DNA of 42,744 bases from Dactylosporangium sp. AC04546. Lineage in GTDB: Bacteria; Actinomycetota; Actinomycetes; Mycobacteriales; Micromonosporaceae. The position numbers and the translations under genes are program-made. Under the pieces are notes generated by a model. The model was not told the origin of the DNA. It made no database searches and saw only the letters and a program-made list of their open reading frames with translations. Each line of letters begins with the position of its first letter. The first letter of the stretch is position 1. The stretch is from NCBI RefSeq assembly GCF_022095675.1, contig NZ_JAHYSG010000104.1:1-42744 (forward strand), read 5' to 3'. This document shows positions 9,729 to 20,800 of the stretch, piece by piece.

Positions 9729-10730
9729 TCATGCCGTTGGAATTCGGGAGTGATAGACGTTCTTGTGGTGCCAGTCCAAGTAGGTTTCGCTTGGAGGAGT
9801 TGCATCAGCAGGGAGTAGAAGCCTCTCGCCGAGTGGAGGGCGGCCGAACGCCGCACGGGCTGCGGGATCGTGTTCGGCGAACTGGGCGAGCTCCATCGTG
9901 ACATGGATACGCAGCCCACCGTTGACCGTGATTAGGCCGGTGTCAAAGGCGACGTCGTGAGTAGGACATGCGGTGAGGCCATTACGGACGTCTAGTCGTT
10001 CGGCCGCGGAGCAGACACGCCACGGTTTGATATGACTGGCGACGAGCATCCGCTGCGCTCGGGAGCCTGCGGACGTAACCCCGAGGCCACAGAATGTGCA
10101 TCTGTGAGCATGGTTGTGCAGCACGTCACGGGCAAATCGGTGTTGACCTACCCGGGCGGTCGCGACTAGTAGCTGCTCGGTCACCGCTGCATCCAGATCC
10201 GTACGGGATTGCAGCCACTGAGCACAAGCGTCCTGGACTGCTGCCTCGATTTCAGATTCGACGAGCTCTTCCTGACCAAGGAGGTAGAGGTCCGCTTCAC
10301 CATCCTCGAGGTGCAGGAAGTCCGGTAAGCGATCGGCCCTGATGCCAACGTCGCGAGCGGCTTTGAAGACCAGTTGGTATATGGCAGCCAGTTCGCCGGG
10401 CTGGCCGAGCAGGTAGGCTGCGACTTCCACCTCGTGTTTTGCGCCGTTTCTGCGGCTTCCGTCGAGGTTGGCCATCTTCGCCAGGACGCTGCTGTTGGGA
10501 CGCTGGAAGAGGGCAGCGAGCGACGGTACCGGCTCCGACGCTTTGTGGCTGGTGCTGCCGCCGTACTTCCGGTGGTTCACGACGAGGCTGGCGGCGAGGC
10601 ACAGCAGCGTCTCCACCGGAACGAAGTCGACCTGCCGACCATCCACTACCGGGCGCCGATTTGCAATCGACACCCACTGAGCGCGGGCGGACGCAGGCGA
10701 CAGCTCAAGATAATCACGCTTGGTAAGCAA
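9729..10730 (-). CDS. HNH endonuclease
   Basis: A 333-residue protein with a C-terminal HNH nuclease domain (residues ~215-290). The zinc-type pair CTFCG is followed by the ASHIKPW block, RNGL, and CPTHDVAFD, matching the HNH_2 pattern seen in restriction-like nucleases. The N-terminal ~200 residues have no domain I recognise and may recognise DNA. The TTG start at 10730 is preceded by GGAAGG. It is the last gene of the minus-strand island, next to tRNA-Thr, and is separated from the upstream genes by 270 bp. In this context a defence nuclease is likely; it might instead be an independent restriction gene. Its target is unknown. Confidence 0.8.
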   Translation of the reverse strand: MLTKRDYLELSPASARAQWVSIANRRPVVDGRQVDFVPVETLLCLAASLVVNHRKYGGSTSHKASEPVPSLAALFQRPNSSVLAKMANLDGSRRNGAKHEVEVAAYLLGQPGELAAIYQLVFKAARDVGIRADRLPDFLHLEDGEADLYLLGQEELVESEIEAAVQDACAQWLQSRTDLDAAVTEQLLVATARVGQHRFARDVLHNHAHRCTFCGLGVTSAGSRAQRMLVASHIKPWRVCSAAERLDVRNGLTACPTHDVAFDTGLITVNGGLRIHVTMELAQFAEHDPAARAAFGRPPLGERLLLPADATPPSETYLDWHHKNVYHSRIPTA

Positions 10731-10999
10731 TCGGCCTTCCCCGGGGCGCAGCTGTGCGGAGACCAGGGGATTGATGCTAGGCCGGCTCCAGCTCAGACAG
10801 TAGTGGCCTGGCCTCCGGCTGCCGCGTTAGAGGTGGGTTCGCCGATGAGGCGGACGATCCGTGCCCGACTCGGCAGGTCGCCGACAACGCCGACGCGGCG
10901 GTGAACCTCCCTCGTTCAGCTGCTCCGGTGCTTGGGATTGCTGCCCATGCAGAACGCGGCGCCGCTTACATTCACGGGCACTGCGCTTCGTAGCTCGAT
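10731..10999. other. Intergenic region, no supported gene
   Basis: About 270 bp between the HNH gene and the 360-residue gene. A minus-strand TAGCAT (+ strand 10772-10777) could be the -10 for the HNH gene, without a clear -35. Frames here are short and show no recognisable product. Confidence 0.4.
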
Positions 11000-12082
11000 T
11001 CAAGACGAGGGCCCGACAAATTCCAGGTTCGTCACGTTGGACATGTCCCCTCCATGGAGCGTGCCGGCGACTCTGACGTGCCGGCGTTGCCGGTGCGCCA
11101 CCACTGCGCGGTCATAAAGCTGCGGGGAAAGAACTGCAGTGACGGTGAGGTCGCCGGACTTGCCAGGACCGGTACCGACGGTTCCGCGTAGAGTGGCGCG
11201 ACCGTCGCCTTGCGCACCGCGGTCGAGTTGCACGACCTGGCCAGTGAAGATGACTTCTATCTCCGTCGCTTGCCGTGGCAGGTCTCTTGCGGCAGTCTGC
11301 ACGACGCGGACGAGACGGCGATCGAACGAAAAGTGGGAGGCTGCCTGGCTCGGCGGAGCAGAGCCGGCCCAACTGAAGCGAAGGTCGAACGGTTGAGTCT
11401 GGCCAATGAGGCCGACCGCTTCGCACAGGTTCGCCGATAGTCCCTCACTGGTTCGTTCCAGAAACGGTGAGATGGAATAGCGACGCGCTGCTTCGCCTGC
11501 AGCAGTGTGGAGAGCATGGATGGCGCGGTGAAGTTGCACCACGACACGGCGATTGAACAGCGACCGCTCCGTCTCGGATACGACCGGTACGTGAGCCGAG
11601 AGGACGAAGCTGCCAGGTGCAGGCGCGACCAGCAGAACGGATCGCACGAACGTGTGAACGCGTGAGGGTCTCGGCCTGGGCTGGACCAGCGCGGGAGCGT
11701 CCAGGACAGTCGCGTGTGCGGCCGTGTACATGAGATCACGTACGCCTCGGGCAACATCGACGATATCGACGAGCCTTATCGTGCCAGACGGTGAGTCCGG
11801 GAGCAGCCGGAAGTGCTGTTTGTCCACTGTCGTGGCGGTGACATCGGCGAGGACCTCGTCCGTGGCCCGCTCTTCGGCGAGTGCGATGGTCTGGAGCGCG
11901 TCGTGCAGCCGAGCCTTGTAGTCGCGGAACGCCGAGTCGAGTGGCAGTAGTACTTCGAAACCGTCGTCGACGGTGCTCCACACCGTAAGGTGTGGCGCTT
12001 GATGTCGCTCCACCCAGCCGTTACCAGCAAGGTAGCGCGTCAGCTCGGCGGGCGTAACGGTGTCCGAATTCGAAGACGTCAT
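11000..12082 (-). CDS. Conserved hypothetical protein paired with DUF4365 protein
   Basis: A 360-residue protein with no domain I can name. There is no signal peptide or membrane segment. The last ~90 residues alternate hydrophobic and polar residues (VIFTGQVVQLDR, ATLRGTVG, LTVTAVLSPQLY, HVRVAGTL) in a way that suggests a small beta-barrel, possibly OB-like; this is inference. The ATG at 12082 overlaps the stop of the DUF4365 gene by 4 nt (ATGA), so the two are made together and probably act together. The position at the end of a helicase/nuclease operon suggests a defence accessory role. A nucleic-acid or partner-binding function is possible but not shown. Confidence 0.7.
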   Translation of the reverse strand: MTSSNSDTVTPAELTRYLAGNGWVERHQAPHLTVWSTVDDGFEVLLPLDSAFRDYKARLHDALQTIALAEERATDEVLADVTATTVDKQHFRLLPDSPSGTIRLVDIVDVARGVRDLMYTAAHATVLDAPALVQPRPRPSRVHTFVRSVLLVAPAPGSFVLSAHVPVVSETERSLFNRRVVVQLHRAIHALHTAAGEAARRYSISPFLERTSEGLSANLCEAVGLIGQTQPFDLRFSWAGSAPPSQAASHFSFDRRLVRVVQTAARDLPRQATEIEVIFTGQVVQLDRGAQGDGRATLRGTVGTGPGKSGDLTVTAVLSPQLYDRAVVAHRQRRHVRVAGTLHGGDMSNVTNLEFVGPSS

Positions 12083-12603
12083 GACGGGTTTCGCTGACCA
12101 GGAATGGCGAGTGTGCTGCGGAAGAGATCTCGCAAGGTCGTCGGCGTGAGCAGATTCCTTCTGGGCACGTCCACCGTGACGCTTCGAGCGCCGGCCACCA
12201 GTGACAGGTGAGCGAAGGATGCCCAGTAGCCCGCATGGTGCAATCGCAACGCATCGTCGGCGACGCTTGTGTATTGCTCTGCATCAGCCGGTACGACCAC
12301 CAGGAACAGATAGCGCGGGAGATAGAACGCCCCGCCGGCCAGCTCGTTGAAGTGTTCGGCGCGCATTCGGTAGCGCCATGCAGCGGCTGAGCCATTCGGG
12401 GTGGACCAAGATTTGACCTGTACTTCGATACGAGGATGGCGCAGGCTTCCGCGCATACCTGGATGACCGATGATGAAATCTTCGCCGGTAACGTCCAGGT
12501 CAGGACGTGACACGACGAGGCCGGCCGACGCGGCGAGCGCTCGCACGAACGCTTCACCGTAGTAGCCCTGGTGTGTGCGTCGATCCAGGCCGCGTGACCG
12601 CAC
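12079..12603 (-). CDS. DUF4365 domain protein, nuclease-like
   Basis: A 174-residue protein. The pattern THQGYYGEAFVRALAASAG near the N-terminus, then DVTGEDFIIG and IEVQVKSW, matches DUF4365, whose layout (E ... D ... QVKS) resembles the PD-(D/E)XK fold with Q-x-K as the catalytic strand. Members occur in defence islands; activity is mostly untested. GTG 12603 has a good GGGGGA 8 nt upstream, better than the TTG at 12609. The gene follows the UvrD-like helicase gene by 99 nt and overlaps the next gene by 4 nt. Confidence 0.75.
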   Translation of the reverse strand: MRSRGLDRRTHQGYYGEAFVRALAASAGLVVSRPDLDVTGEDFIIGHPGMRGSLRHPRIEVQVKSWSTPNGSAAAWRYRMRAEHFNELAGGAFYLPRYLFLVVVPADAEQYTSVADDALRLHHAGYWASFAHLSLVAGARSVTVDVPRRNLLTPTTLRDLFRSTLAIPGQRNPS

Positions 12604-12702
12604 CGCCAAGGTCCCCCATTCGTTGAGGTCACTTCTTGTGCAGGGGACATTACCGGGCGTCGGTGCAACTGTGAAGAACGAGATGCTCGATGGTGGACGA
12701 TG

Positions 12703-14838
12703 TCAGTTCCGTGTCAGCACGACGAGTTGGTCTCGCGCCCGGGTCGCGGCCACATACCTCAAGGAACGGGCACGAAGCTCGGCGTCGGCCCGCTCGGTGG
12801 GGTCGAGGGACGCCAGCCGTTCGAGTTCACCGTGTGACGGCTTCCCCGTCACTAGGACCACCTTGGAAAACTCCGTTCCCTTGGCGCGATGCATCGTCAT
12901 CACTGGCACTCGTTCGGCGGGTGGCCTGTCTCGGTCAACCGCCCGGGCGTCGACGCCTTGTTCAACGAGTGCCGTGACCACACGGTCACGGTGGAACCTG
13001 TCCGGGACGAGAACGGCGACAGTGTCGGGCGGATCTCCAGCGTCGAGCCACTGGCGAACGTGGCGCACGATCACCTCGAGTTCGTCCGCGAGGGAGCTGG
13101 CCGCTTCGATGGTCGGAGCGGGGCCGGTTCGCGCAGACCGATAGCCGGTCGCCTCCGGATCTGCTTCGAGGTCAACGTAGTCGCCCCCTTCGATGATGCT
13201 CAGCGCGTAATGAAGGTTCTGCGCCGTCGTGCGGTAGTTGAGAGTGAGCCGCTGGGAACGGCCGACGATCGCGACGCCGTACCGGCCGAGCACGGTCTGG
13301 GTCCCGTAGATCCGCTGGTGCGAGTCTTCTGCGACGAACATGTCGTCGGCGTGCTCAGAGACGAGGGCGCGGAGGAGCTGCCAATGGGTCGGGGAGAGGT
13401 CCTGTCCTTCGTCGACGAGCACGTGGTCGGTGGGTCGCTGAGGTTGTTGCGCGAGATGCGTGGCGGCCACGGCTGCGGCCTCGACGAAGTCGAGGCTGCC
13501 ATCGACGCGGCATTGCGCACGGTACGCGGCGATCAACGCCCACACCGCAGAACGCTTCGCGCGGTCGAGCGCGATGCCACGACCCGGACGGCGCACCCGA
13601 AGGTAACCCGCTTCGTCGTGGATCTTGTTGGGTACCACGACATGTGCGTACTCGGTGGATAGAAAGGTTTCGTTGGCAAGCTCGGGCGGCAACGTGGTAC
13701 CGGTCGATTCGAGCGTTTCGCGCCAGCGTGCGCTGGTGGTGCGCGCGACGGGTGTCGAGCGCTCCTCACCGAGGACGTCGCGCATAGCGACGGCGAGGCC
13801 AGAGCCGGCGCTGCGCAGCACCGCGGCAGCTAGGGCATCCACACCGGCCACGTACACGCCGGGCTGGCCGAGCGCCTTCGCCTGAGGCATTCGAGGATCG
13901 AGCTGCGTGAGACTTTCGCCGAGTGCATCGGCCAGGTTGGTGGTGAAGGTGGTCAGCACGATACGCGCCTGAGAATCACGCCGTGCCAGTGCGCGTGCAC
14001 GGTGTACGAGGACGACCGTCTTGCCCGTGCCTGCCCCACCGGACAGGCGGAACGGGCCGCTGTAGCTGCGGTCCACGTAGCGACGCTGCTCTGGGTGCAG
14101 GAAGACACGCCATGCACCGAAATCGCCCTGTTCGATGACGCGGCGCAGTTCTTCCTGGTCGTCGATGAAGGCGTACTGCAGCGCAGCGGCGGGCCGCTTG
14201 AGGGATTGCAGGACGTCGGCGTCGGCGTCACCGGACTCATCGGCCTTTTCGAGCTGCATGCGGTTGACGATGGCCTGGATGGTGTCGCCGGCCGCCAAGT
14301 CGACGAGGATTGAGCCGATCCAGCCGTCGTGACGTTGGGCAAGGTCCAAGACAGCGTCCTCGTCCGGGGCAGCCATGGCCTTGTCCACGACGTCCTGTGG
14401 GAGACCAAGGGTCCCGGTCAGTTCCAGAGAGTCGAGCCCGAGACGAACAAACAGCGGCTCTACGGTGGGCGTCATTGCCTGCGCCGATGCCGTCGGAGTA
14501 GTGGCAGGCGCTGTTGTCTCCTCGATCTGCGGCAGCCCGTTGACTGGGTTGACCTTCAGCTGGACCCGCCGAGCGATGGCGATGGCGTCGTCGTGCGGCC
14601 AGATGCCATGGATGAGGTAATGGGTCTCGCCGTCACCGTCGAGGCGGAACATGACCGCCCGCCAGAACTCGTCAACTCGCCCCGTGCGCACTCTTGGATC
14701 AGCGGTGTGCTGAATGGGCTCGACATGCAGGCCAGGCGCGGTGTCGTCTGCGCCGAGCTTCTGCAGAAACGTCATCGTCTTGGCCTTGATAGAACCGTCG
14801 AGCTTGCTGGCGAGCTTGCCCATGATGATCGTCGGCAT
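12703..14838 (-). CDS. UvrD/Rep-like superfamily 1 DNA helicase
   Basis: A 711-residue SF1 helicase. An N-terminal ~230-residue region begins MPTIIMGKLASKLDGSI and has no clear domain. Then come Walker A SGGAGTGKTVV (~270), Walker B as VLVDEGQDLSPTHW (~474), motif IV TLNYRTT, motif V TMHRAKGTEFSKVVLV and motif VI YVAATRARDQL near the C-terminus. All motor motifs look intact. The ATG at 14838 shares one base with the stop of the giant helicase gene (TGATG), so translation is coupled. An open frame runs ~140 codons further upstream but is arginine-rich shadow sequence of that gene. It probably moves on or unwinds DNA together with the giant helicase. Confidence 0.88.
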   Translation of the reverse strand: MPTIIMGKLASKLDGSIKAKTMTFLQKLGADDTAPGLHVEPIQHTADPRVRTGRVDEFWRAVMFRLDGDGETHYLIHGIWPHDDAIAIARRVQLKVNPVNGLPQIEETTAPATTPTASAQAMTPTVEPLFVRLGLDSLELTGTLGLPQDVVDKAMAAPDEDAVLDLAQRHDGWIGSILVDLAAGDTIQAIVNRMQLEKADESGDADADVLQSLKRPAAALQYAFIDDQEELRRVIEQGDFGAWRVFLHPEQRRYVDRSYSGPFRLSGGAGTGKTVVLVHRARALARRDSQARIVLTTFTTNLADALGESLTQLDPRMPQAKALGQPGVYVAGVDALAAAVLRSAGSGLAVAMRDVLGEERSTPVARTTSARWRETLESTGTTLPPELANETFLSTEYAHVVVPNKIHDEAGYLRVRRPGRGIALDRAKRSAVWALIAAYRAQCRVDGSLDFVEAAAVAATHLAQQPQRPTDHVLVDEGQDLSPTHWQLLRALVSEHADDMFVAEDSHQRIYGTQTVLGRYGVAIVGRSQRLTLNYRTTAQNLHYALSIIEGGDYVDLEADPEATGYRSARTGPAPTIEAASSLADELEVIVRHVRQWLDAGDPPDTVAVLVPDRFHRDRVVTALVEQGVDARAVDRDRPPAERVPVMTMHRAKGTEFSKVVLVTGKPSHGELERLASLDPTERADAELRARSLRYVAATRARDQLVVLTRN

Positions 14839-17800
14839 CAACTGTCTCCGTGTGTCTTCGACGTGGCGGCGGCCAAAGCGGCCGCAATCAGGTCGGGCGA
14901 GGGCTCGAGAACCTGCCAGCCAGCCGCGACGAGATCGGCCCGATCCTGAGGCGACATGTGCGCGAAGGCAACCGTGATGTGTTGGTCGGGCCAGTACACA
15001 TCGAGCGGGATACCATCGGGGCCCTCGGCGCCAATCATCGGCGGGACGATCCCATCCTGAGCAGCGAGCGTGGCGACGAGATCTCGTTCGGGCCCGGGTT
15101 GGGCTGCGTCGTACAGGTCCGCCCACGCACCGACGGGCCTTCCGAAGCCGGCTTCGGCGCCGACACCTGCAGCCGCGCCGACGAGGCTGGTCGTGGTCAC
15201 CACCGTCGGCCAGTCGCGCAGTGCGAGTGCGTTCGACAGGCGAAGCCACGCCCGCCATGCGTCCGCGTGAGCTTCGTCGAGCACGGTGTCGCGGTCGTCG
15301 AGCACGGCCGCGACCTCCACGACGCCCGACGGGGCCATCTCGACGACCGCGGCGAACGTGCCGTTGCGGTGCAGGTGCACGCGGCGCGAGCCGGCTGCCA
15401 GATGCTCGTTGAGCAACACTGCGCGCGCGGTCGCCTGGAGCGTCGCCGTGCCTGGGACGGTTATCGGCTGTGCCCCAGCCGACAGGAACATGGGCACTGC
15501 GCGAGCGACCTTGCTCACGGCGTCAGGTTCGGGTGACGCCACCCACTCGAGTAGCCATTCGACCGGTCCCCTGCCGAGGCGTCGGTAGGCCTCTGGCGGT
15601 GCCTGGAAGGGCGCCAAATTCATCAGACTGCCGGCCAGATCCGGTTTGTACCATCTCGGCGCGTTGGCGGTGCCGTCCGTCGTAGCCTGGACATCCTGAA
15701 GCGTGATACCCAAGACAACGAGTCCTGCGTTCCGCAGGTTCGCGCGCTTGTCAGCGTCGTCAGCAAGCCGGTTGACGGCTGCAGTCGCGTGGTAGGCGCG
15801 CCCGTCGGTGAAGATCGCGACGGCGGGGACGTTCATGTCGTTCGTGTCAAGCAAGAAGTCGGGCCGCGCATTGCCGACGTTGGCCTGCGGTGTGAGCGTC
15901 CAGTGGCGGTGGGTCCCGGGCAACGTGAAGCGAACAATGTTGCCGGCGGGGCCTGGCACCTCGGTCACAGCGGCGCCGTTCCTCCGCAGCCGGCCGACGA
16001 ACAATCGGTGGAAGGCGCGTTCCAGATGCGATTCTGGCTCCTCGTGTGGCGGCACCTCGGTCACGGTCCAGGTCGTCCCCTCAGCGGTCTCAGCCTCGTC
16101 GGTCAAGCCGAGCAACGTACGCAGATGCCGGTCGGCGGACGCCCGGGAAACTCGGCGGACGGCACCAGGAGCGATGAACGGCAGTAGGCATCGGTGGCAG
16201 GCCAGGCGTTCCTCGTGGCGGCACTCGCAGTCACGGACCCGGTTCCACGCCAGGACGAGTAGCTCGCGCAGACGTTCGGGGTCGGCGGTGTCGGCAAGGT
16301 AGCCAGTACCACCGGGCACGGCGTCGTGCAGCAGGATCGCGTCATGGTTGTCCGAGCCGTCGGACTGTGTCGGATCGACCACGTGCTCGACCAAGATGTG
16401 GTCGGGGTGACCGCCCATCTGTTCCCGCAGGCCGAGCAGTAGTGCTGCGGAAATGCTCGGCACGGCGAAGTCATCGCCGAGGCTCATTCCGCGAGGCAGC
16501 CGAATCAGGAGCCCTTGCGTACGCAGCGACCTGGACAACGCGATCGTGCTGGTCACCTCAACGGGAGAGGTGCGGTGGGGGCACCACGGCCGATGCTCAT
16601 GAACTCGGTTGCGCCCGGCCTCCGAATCCTTCTTGCCACAGCCGGAGCAGACGCGAAACAGCGTGCCCTGCCGTTCGTGGCCTGCGATGGTACGCGTCGC
16701 GCCGTGCCCCGGCAGGCCCATGTTGATCCACCGGAGGTCGACCGAGCGCAGGTACGTGCAGCCCATCCCGGAACCCTCGACAAACCATCGGCGTCCGACA
16801 TGCGCAGGGTCGACGTCGGCGGCGGTGACGATCTGGAAGGATGCGTGGCCACGCTCGTCCCGACGGTCGGAGATCGCCACCTCGTCCCGGCGGACCTCGG
16901 CGGAGACGCGGGTCATTTCGACCACGTTGAGCCGTTGGCCGGTGTCGCTGATACTCGTGTCACCACACCGGAGACAGGACGACACTTGTCGCTCTTGGCC
17001 AGACTCCATGAGGTCGGCGGCGTATCCGCAGGAGGGGCAGAACGCCCAGGTCCGGATCGAGGCTCCGTCGAGGCCAAGGTCGACCGCATCGATCTCGATC
17101 TCCCAGCCGCGGGCGTAGAACGTCGCACCAGGTGCGAACTCCCGCAGCGCCTGCGCGGAGCCTCGCTGGAATTGCGCACTGTCGTACGCGTACGTTCCGG
17201 TGTCGGGATCTGTCCAGGAAAGGCCGACGTCGAGGGTGACGCTGTCGTCGAGCAGCGTGTAGTTGGGAAGAAGCCCGTACTCCTCGAGCACGCTGATCCA
17301 GTAGACACTGCGCAGATGTGCGAGCTGCCCAGCAGTGAGCTTTCGAGTCGACTGCGCGGAGCGCAGCGCCTGCTTGTCGTCGTCCGCCGCTGCGGGAGAA
17401 GCCACGCGCGCCTCGAGGTCCGGCAGAAGCGCCGTGATGGCAGCCTGTCGCTCTTCCAACGTCTTGACGGTGTTCTGCCAACGGCGGCTGGCCGTCTCCA
17501 CATGTTTGGCAAAGCTGCTCGTTCGGGGCCCTTGGACCGGGCGCAACCACTCCCGCAGTCCGCTCAGCACTTCCGCTGGCAGATCCTCGAAGGTGGCGGT
17601 GAACCGAGGGAGCTGTTCGTCGGCATGCTGTTCGGCGTTCAGTACAAGATCGCCGAGGAACGTCCCCGGAGAATACGACCCGATCGCTCCGGAGGCCTTT
17701 TTCGGATGACGACGGCCAGTGTCGCGGGCGAAACCGTCCATCAGATAGGCCGTGTACTGCCGGCGCAGGATCTCCTCCGCGGCCAGGTATGTCGCCGGCG

Positions 17801-20800
17801 GCCGGACTTCACCGTCGATGACTGACAGCGGATCGCCTAGCTTGGGGAGTTGTTCGCCTCGCCCCGTCACGAACGCCAGGTTGAGCGCGTTGCCGGTCAG
17901 TCGGCCTGCCCGGCCGACGCGCTGCAAATACGAGGCGACCGTCCGTGGCAGCGAGGCGAGGAACACCGCCGACAGATCGCCGATGTCTATACCCATCTCG
18001 AGCGTGGGCGTCGCCACCAGCACGTTGGGCGCCTGCGGACTCGTGACGGCATCGCGGAACGCGTCCTCATAAGCACGGCGGGTCTCGTCGTCGAGCAGGC
18101 TGGTGTGCTCGCGGGCCACAACGCGGCGCATGTCGGGCGAGGCGTACAACCGCTGGTAGAAGTTGTCCGCGAGGGCCTCACGTTGGAGCCGGCCACGACA
18201 ACGCACGTACAGGCACGGCGCGCCGGTGAGCTGGTCGACTGTCGCGGTCGAGCCGGGCGTGGTGGCGCGGCACGTATCGCACACGAGTAGATGGCGGCCC
18301 TCGGCCAGGTCGGCCTCGTTCGTAGGAGCCACGACGATTGCCGATGGCGGGATCGCGTAGACGGTCGCGCCCGACACGCTAGCCGTCGTCGTGAGGACGC
18401 CGTCGCGGCCAAGCCGGTCGAGCAGGAGCCGGGCGAGGCGTCCGCCGTCGAGCGGGGAGACATCAAGGACGCGCGAAGTCCAACGGGCATACCAAGACTG
18501 CGCCGAGGTGACCGCGTCGAGCCCGTCGCGAGAAGGGCTTCCCGACCCGCCGACCCGCGGGTACGCAGGCGCCGGCCGGTCCCGGGGAAACGCGGGCATA
18601 CCGTCGCTGCGCGGGCGTCCACCCCAGATGGACCAGCGGTTGCCATCGTTGACGCGGTACTGATCGAACCACGGATGGTCGATTGCACCCGTGGCGCGAA
18701 GCCGGTCGAGGACGCCCCGAACCCACTGCACCAGGGTCCTCTCACCGATCTCAGCGGAGTCCAGCTTGGCCTGCCACGACGTGCCCTGCAGTGCGGCGCG
18801 CGCGACGCCCGCCATGCGTGGCGGCTGACCTGCCTCGACCTCGACCGCCACGGCGCCGGTCAACTCCAACGTGCGGCCCGTGCGTGAATTGAGCCCGAAC
18901 TCGAGCGCTGCGTCGAGTGCCAGCCGCTTCCGAACCCGTGCTCGGACGGAAGGGCGGACGGATCGCAGTGTCTTCGCGCCCCAGAACTCGGTGAAGGATT
19001 CACGGTCGGCGCAGTCGGGAGCGAGAATGCGGTACCGCGCGAATTGATCGTCGCCCGCCTGCCGGATCACCTCGTCAACGAGCGCGTCGAGCGTGAGCGC
19101 CCCGTCCTCGATCGCCGCGCGCAAGGTACCGCGCAACGAGAGCGTGTGCGAGCGGGCCTGCACAAAGCCGGCTCGGTGCGCGGCGTCCTGCACCGAGTCG
19201 GTGAAGACCAGCGCCTTCTTCTCTCCGGCGTCAAGGGTCGGGGAGCCAAAAAGCGTCGACAGCGACACCGACAGCAGCGTGGCGATCGCGCTACCGAGGA
19301 ACCGGATGCCGTCCTGCTGTCCGCAAGAAGGACAGGTGTCGTTCCGACTCAGCTCGTCGCTGTCGGCACCGACGTTGGTGAGCACCGGAATGATCCAGCC
19401 GTCTCGCAGGTCGGGCTCGTCCTCGGCTGCATCGGCGAGTAGCTCGCGGTTGCGAACTGAGAACCACATCAGCCCCTCGACGCGCTCGTCCTGTTCGAGA
19501 CGGGCCGCCGCCTCGGCCGGCGCGTACAGCAGCGGGCGGAAGCGACCCTCCCGCGCCGCGTGGTTGCGTCGGATCCGGTCGTCGTCGACGGCCAAGCTGT
19601 TGCCAACGGGTGCGAGCCCAATGCCCCAGCCTGAACGGCCACAGTGACGGCAGAAAGTGGCCGGGAACGATGGTCGGACATCTTCGGCGTTGTCCCCAGC
19701 GACCGGTGGGCCGTCATCACTCCACCGGAACTGTGTGGTAGCGGCAGCCGCCCGGTCGATGCGGGTCAGTTCTCGAATCCACAGGTGCACGTCAACCGAC
19801 AGTGCATCCCGCCCGGCGACCGCACGGACGTGACTGAGCATAGCCAGGACGTGCGACAGGAACGTCTCAGCCTCGGAGGCGCTGCCGGCACCGTGGGCAA
19901 GGACGAGCGCCGCGAGGGTTTCCAGTGCAACGGCGTGCTCAGCCTCCTGCGCAAGATCCTGCACAAGCGGGTGGGCACGGCACAGCGCTGACAGCAGCTC
20001 GGGCGTGGCGTCATCGAATCGGCTGGGGTCCACCCCGTACAGCACCCCGAGGGCCGTTTGGGCGACTTGGTCGCCGCTCGGTTCGTGCCCGAGCGGCGCG
20101 ATGGCGTCAAGAGCGGCAGTCACGACGAAGGGGCCCATCTCGACCGGCGTGAAACCGGCCGCCCCGACCGTCTCCGCTGCGCCGTCGGCCCACTCCTGCA
20201 GGCTGAGTCGGGTCTCGGTGACCACGGCCTCCGAGTCGAAGCGCTCCCCGAATACTGTATGGGCGAAGTCGAGCATGACCGTCGGGTCGCCCTTGTCGCC
20301 GAGCGTCGCCGATGTGGCAACTGGGGTGATCAGCCCTAATGGCCGGGAGCGGGCCAGGTCGTTGAGGCGAGAATCGTCCTCACTCCAGTGGGTCTTGAGC
20401 GCCAGCCCGAGACGGCGAAGCAGCATTGCCACGTCGGTACCCTGCGCGCCGTCGTACGTGTGAAACTCGTCGAGAACGAGGTATCGCAGGCTCGTCGCCG
20501 ACTGCCGCCACAGGTCCTGGTCCTCCGCGCGCAGGAGCAGCTGGTCGAGCATCTTGTAATTGGTGAGCAGGATGTCCGGTGCGGTGTCTCGAATGATCGC
20601 GCGGTCCGTGATCAGCCCTTCCGACGTCACCGCCGCCCGCGTCGCCCCGGCCTGCCCAGTGTAAAGGGCTGCGGTGATGCCGGCTAGCTCGGCATGGGTC
20701 GTGAGCAGCTTCGTCAGACGCGCAGCCTGGTCGTTGGCAAGCGCGTTCATCGGGTACATGATCAACGCCTTCGTGCCGGTCACGCCCTCGCGGCGTGCGC

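Noticed and set aside
10860..10990. Possible transposase remnant (DNADAAVNL-like frame)
   Set aside because: Too short and without further motifs to support a mobile-element origin.
14838..15258. Longer N-terminus for the UvrD-like helicase
   Set aside because: The extra 140 residues are a shadow of the giant helicase gene; the ATG coupled to its stop is the better start.
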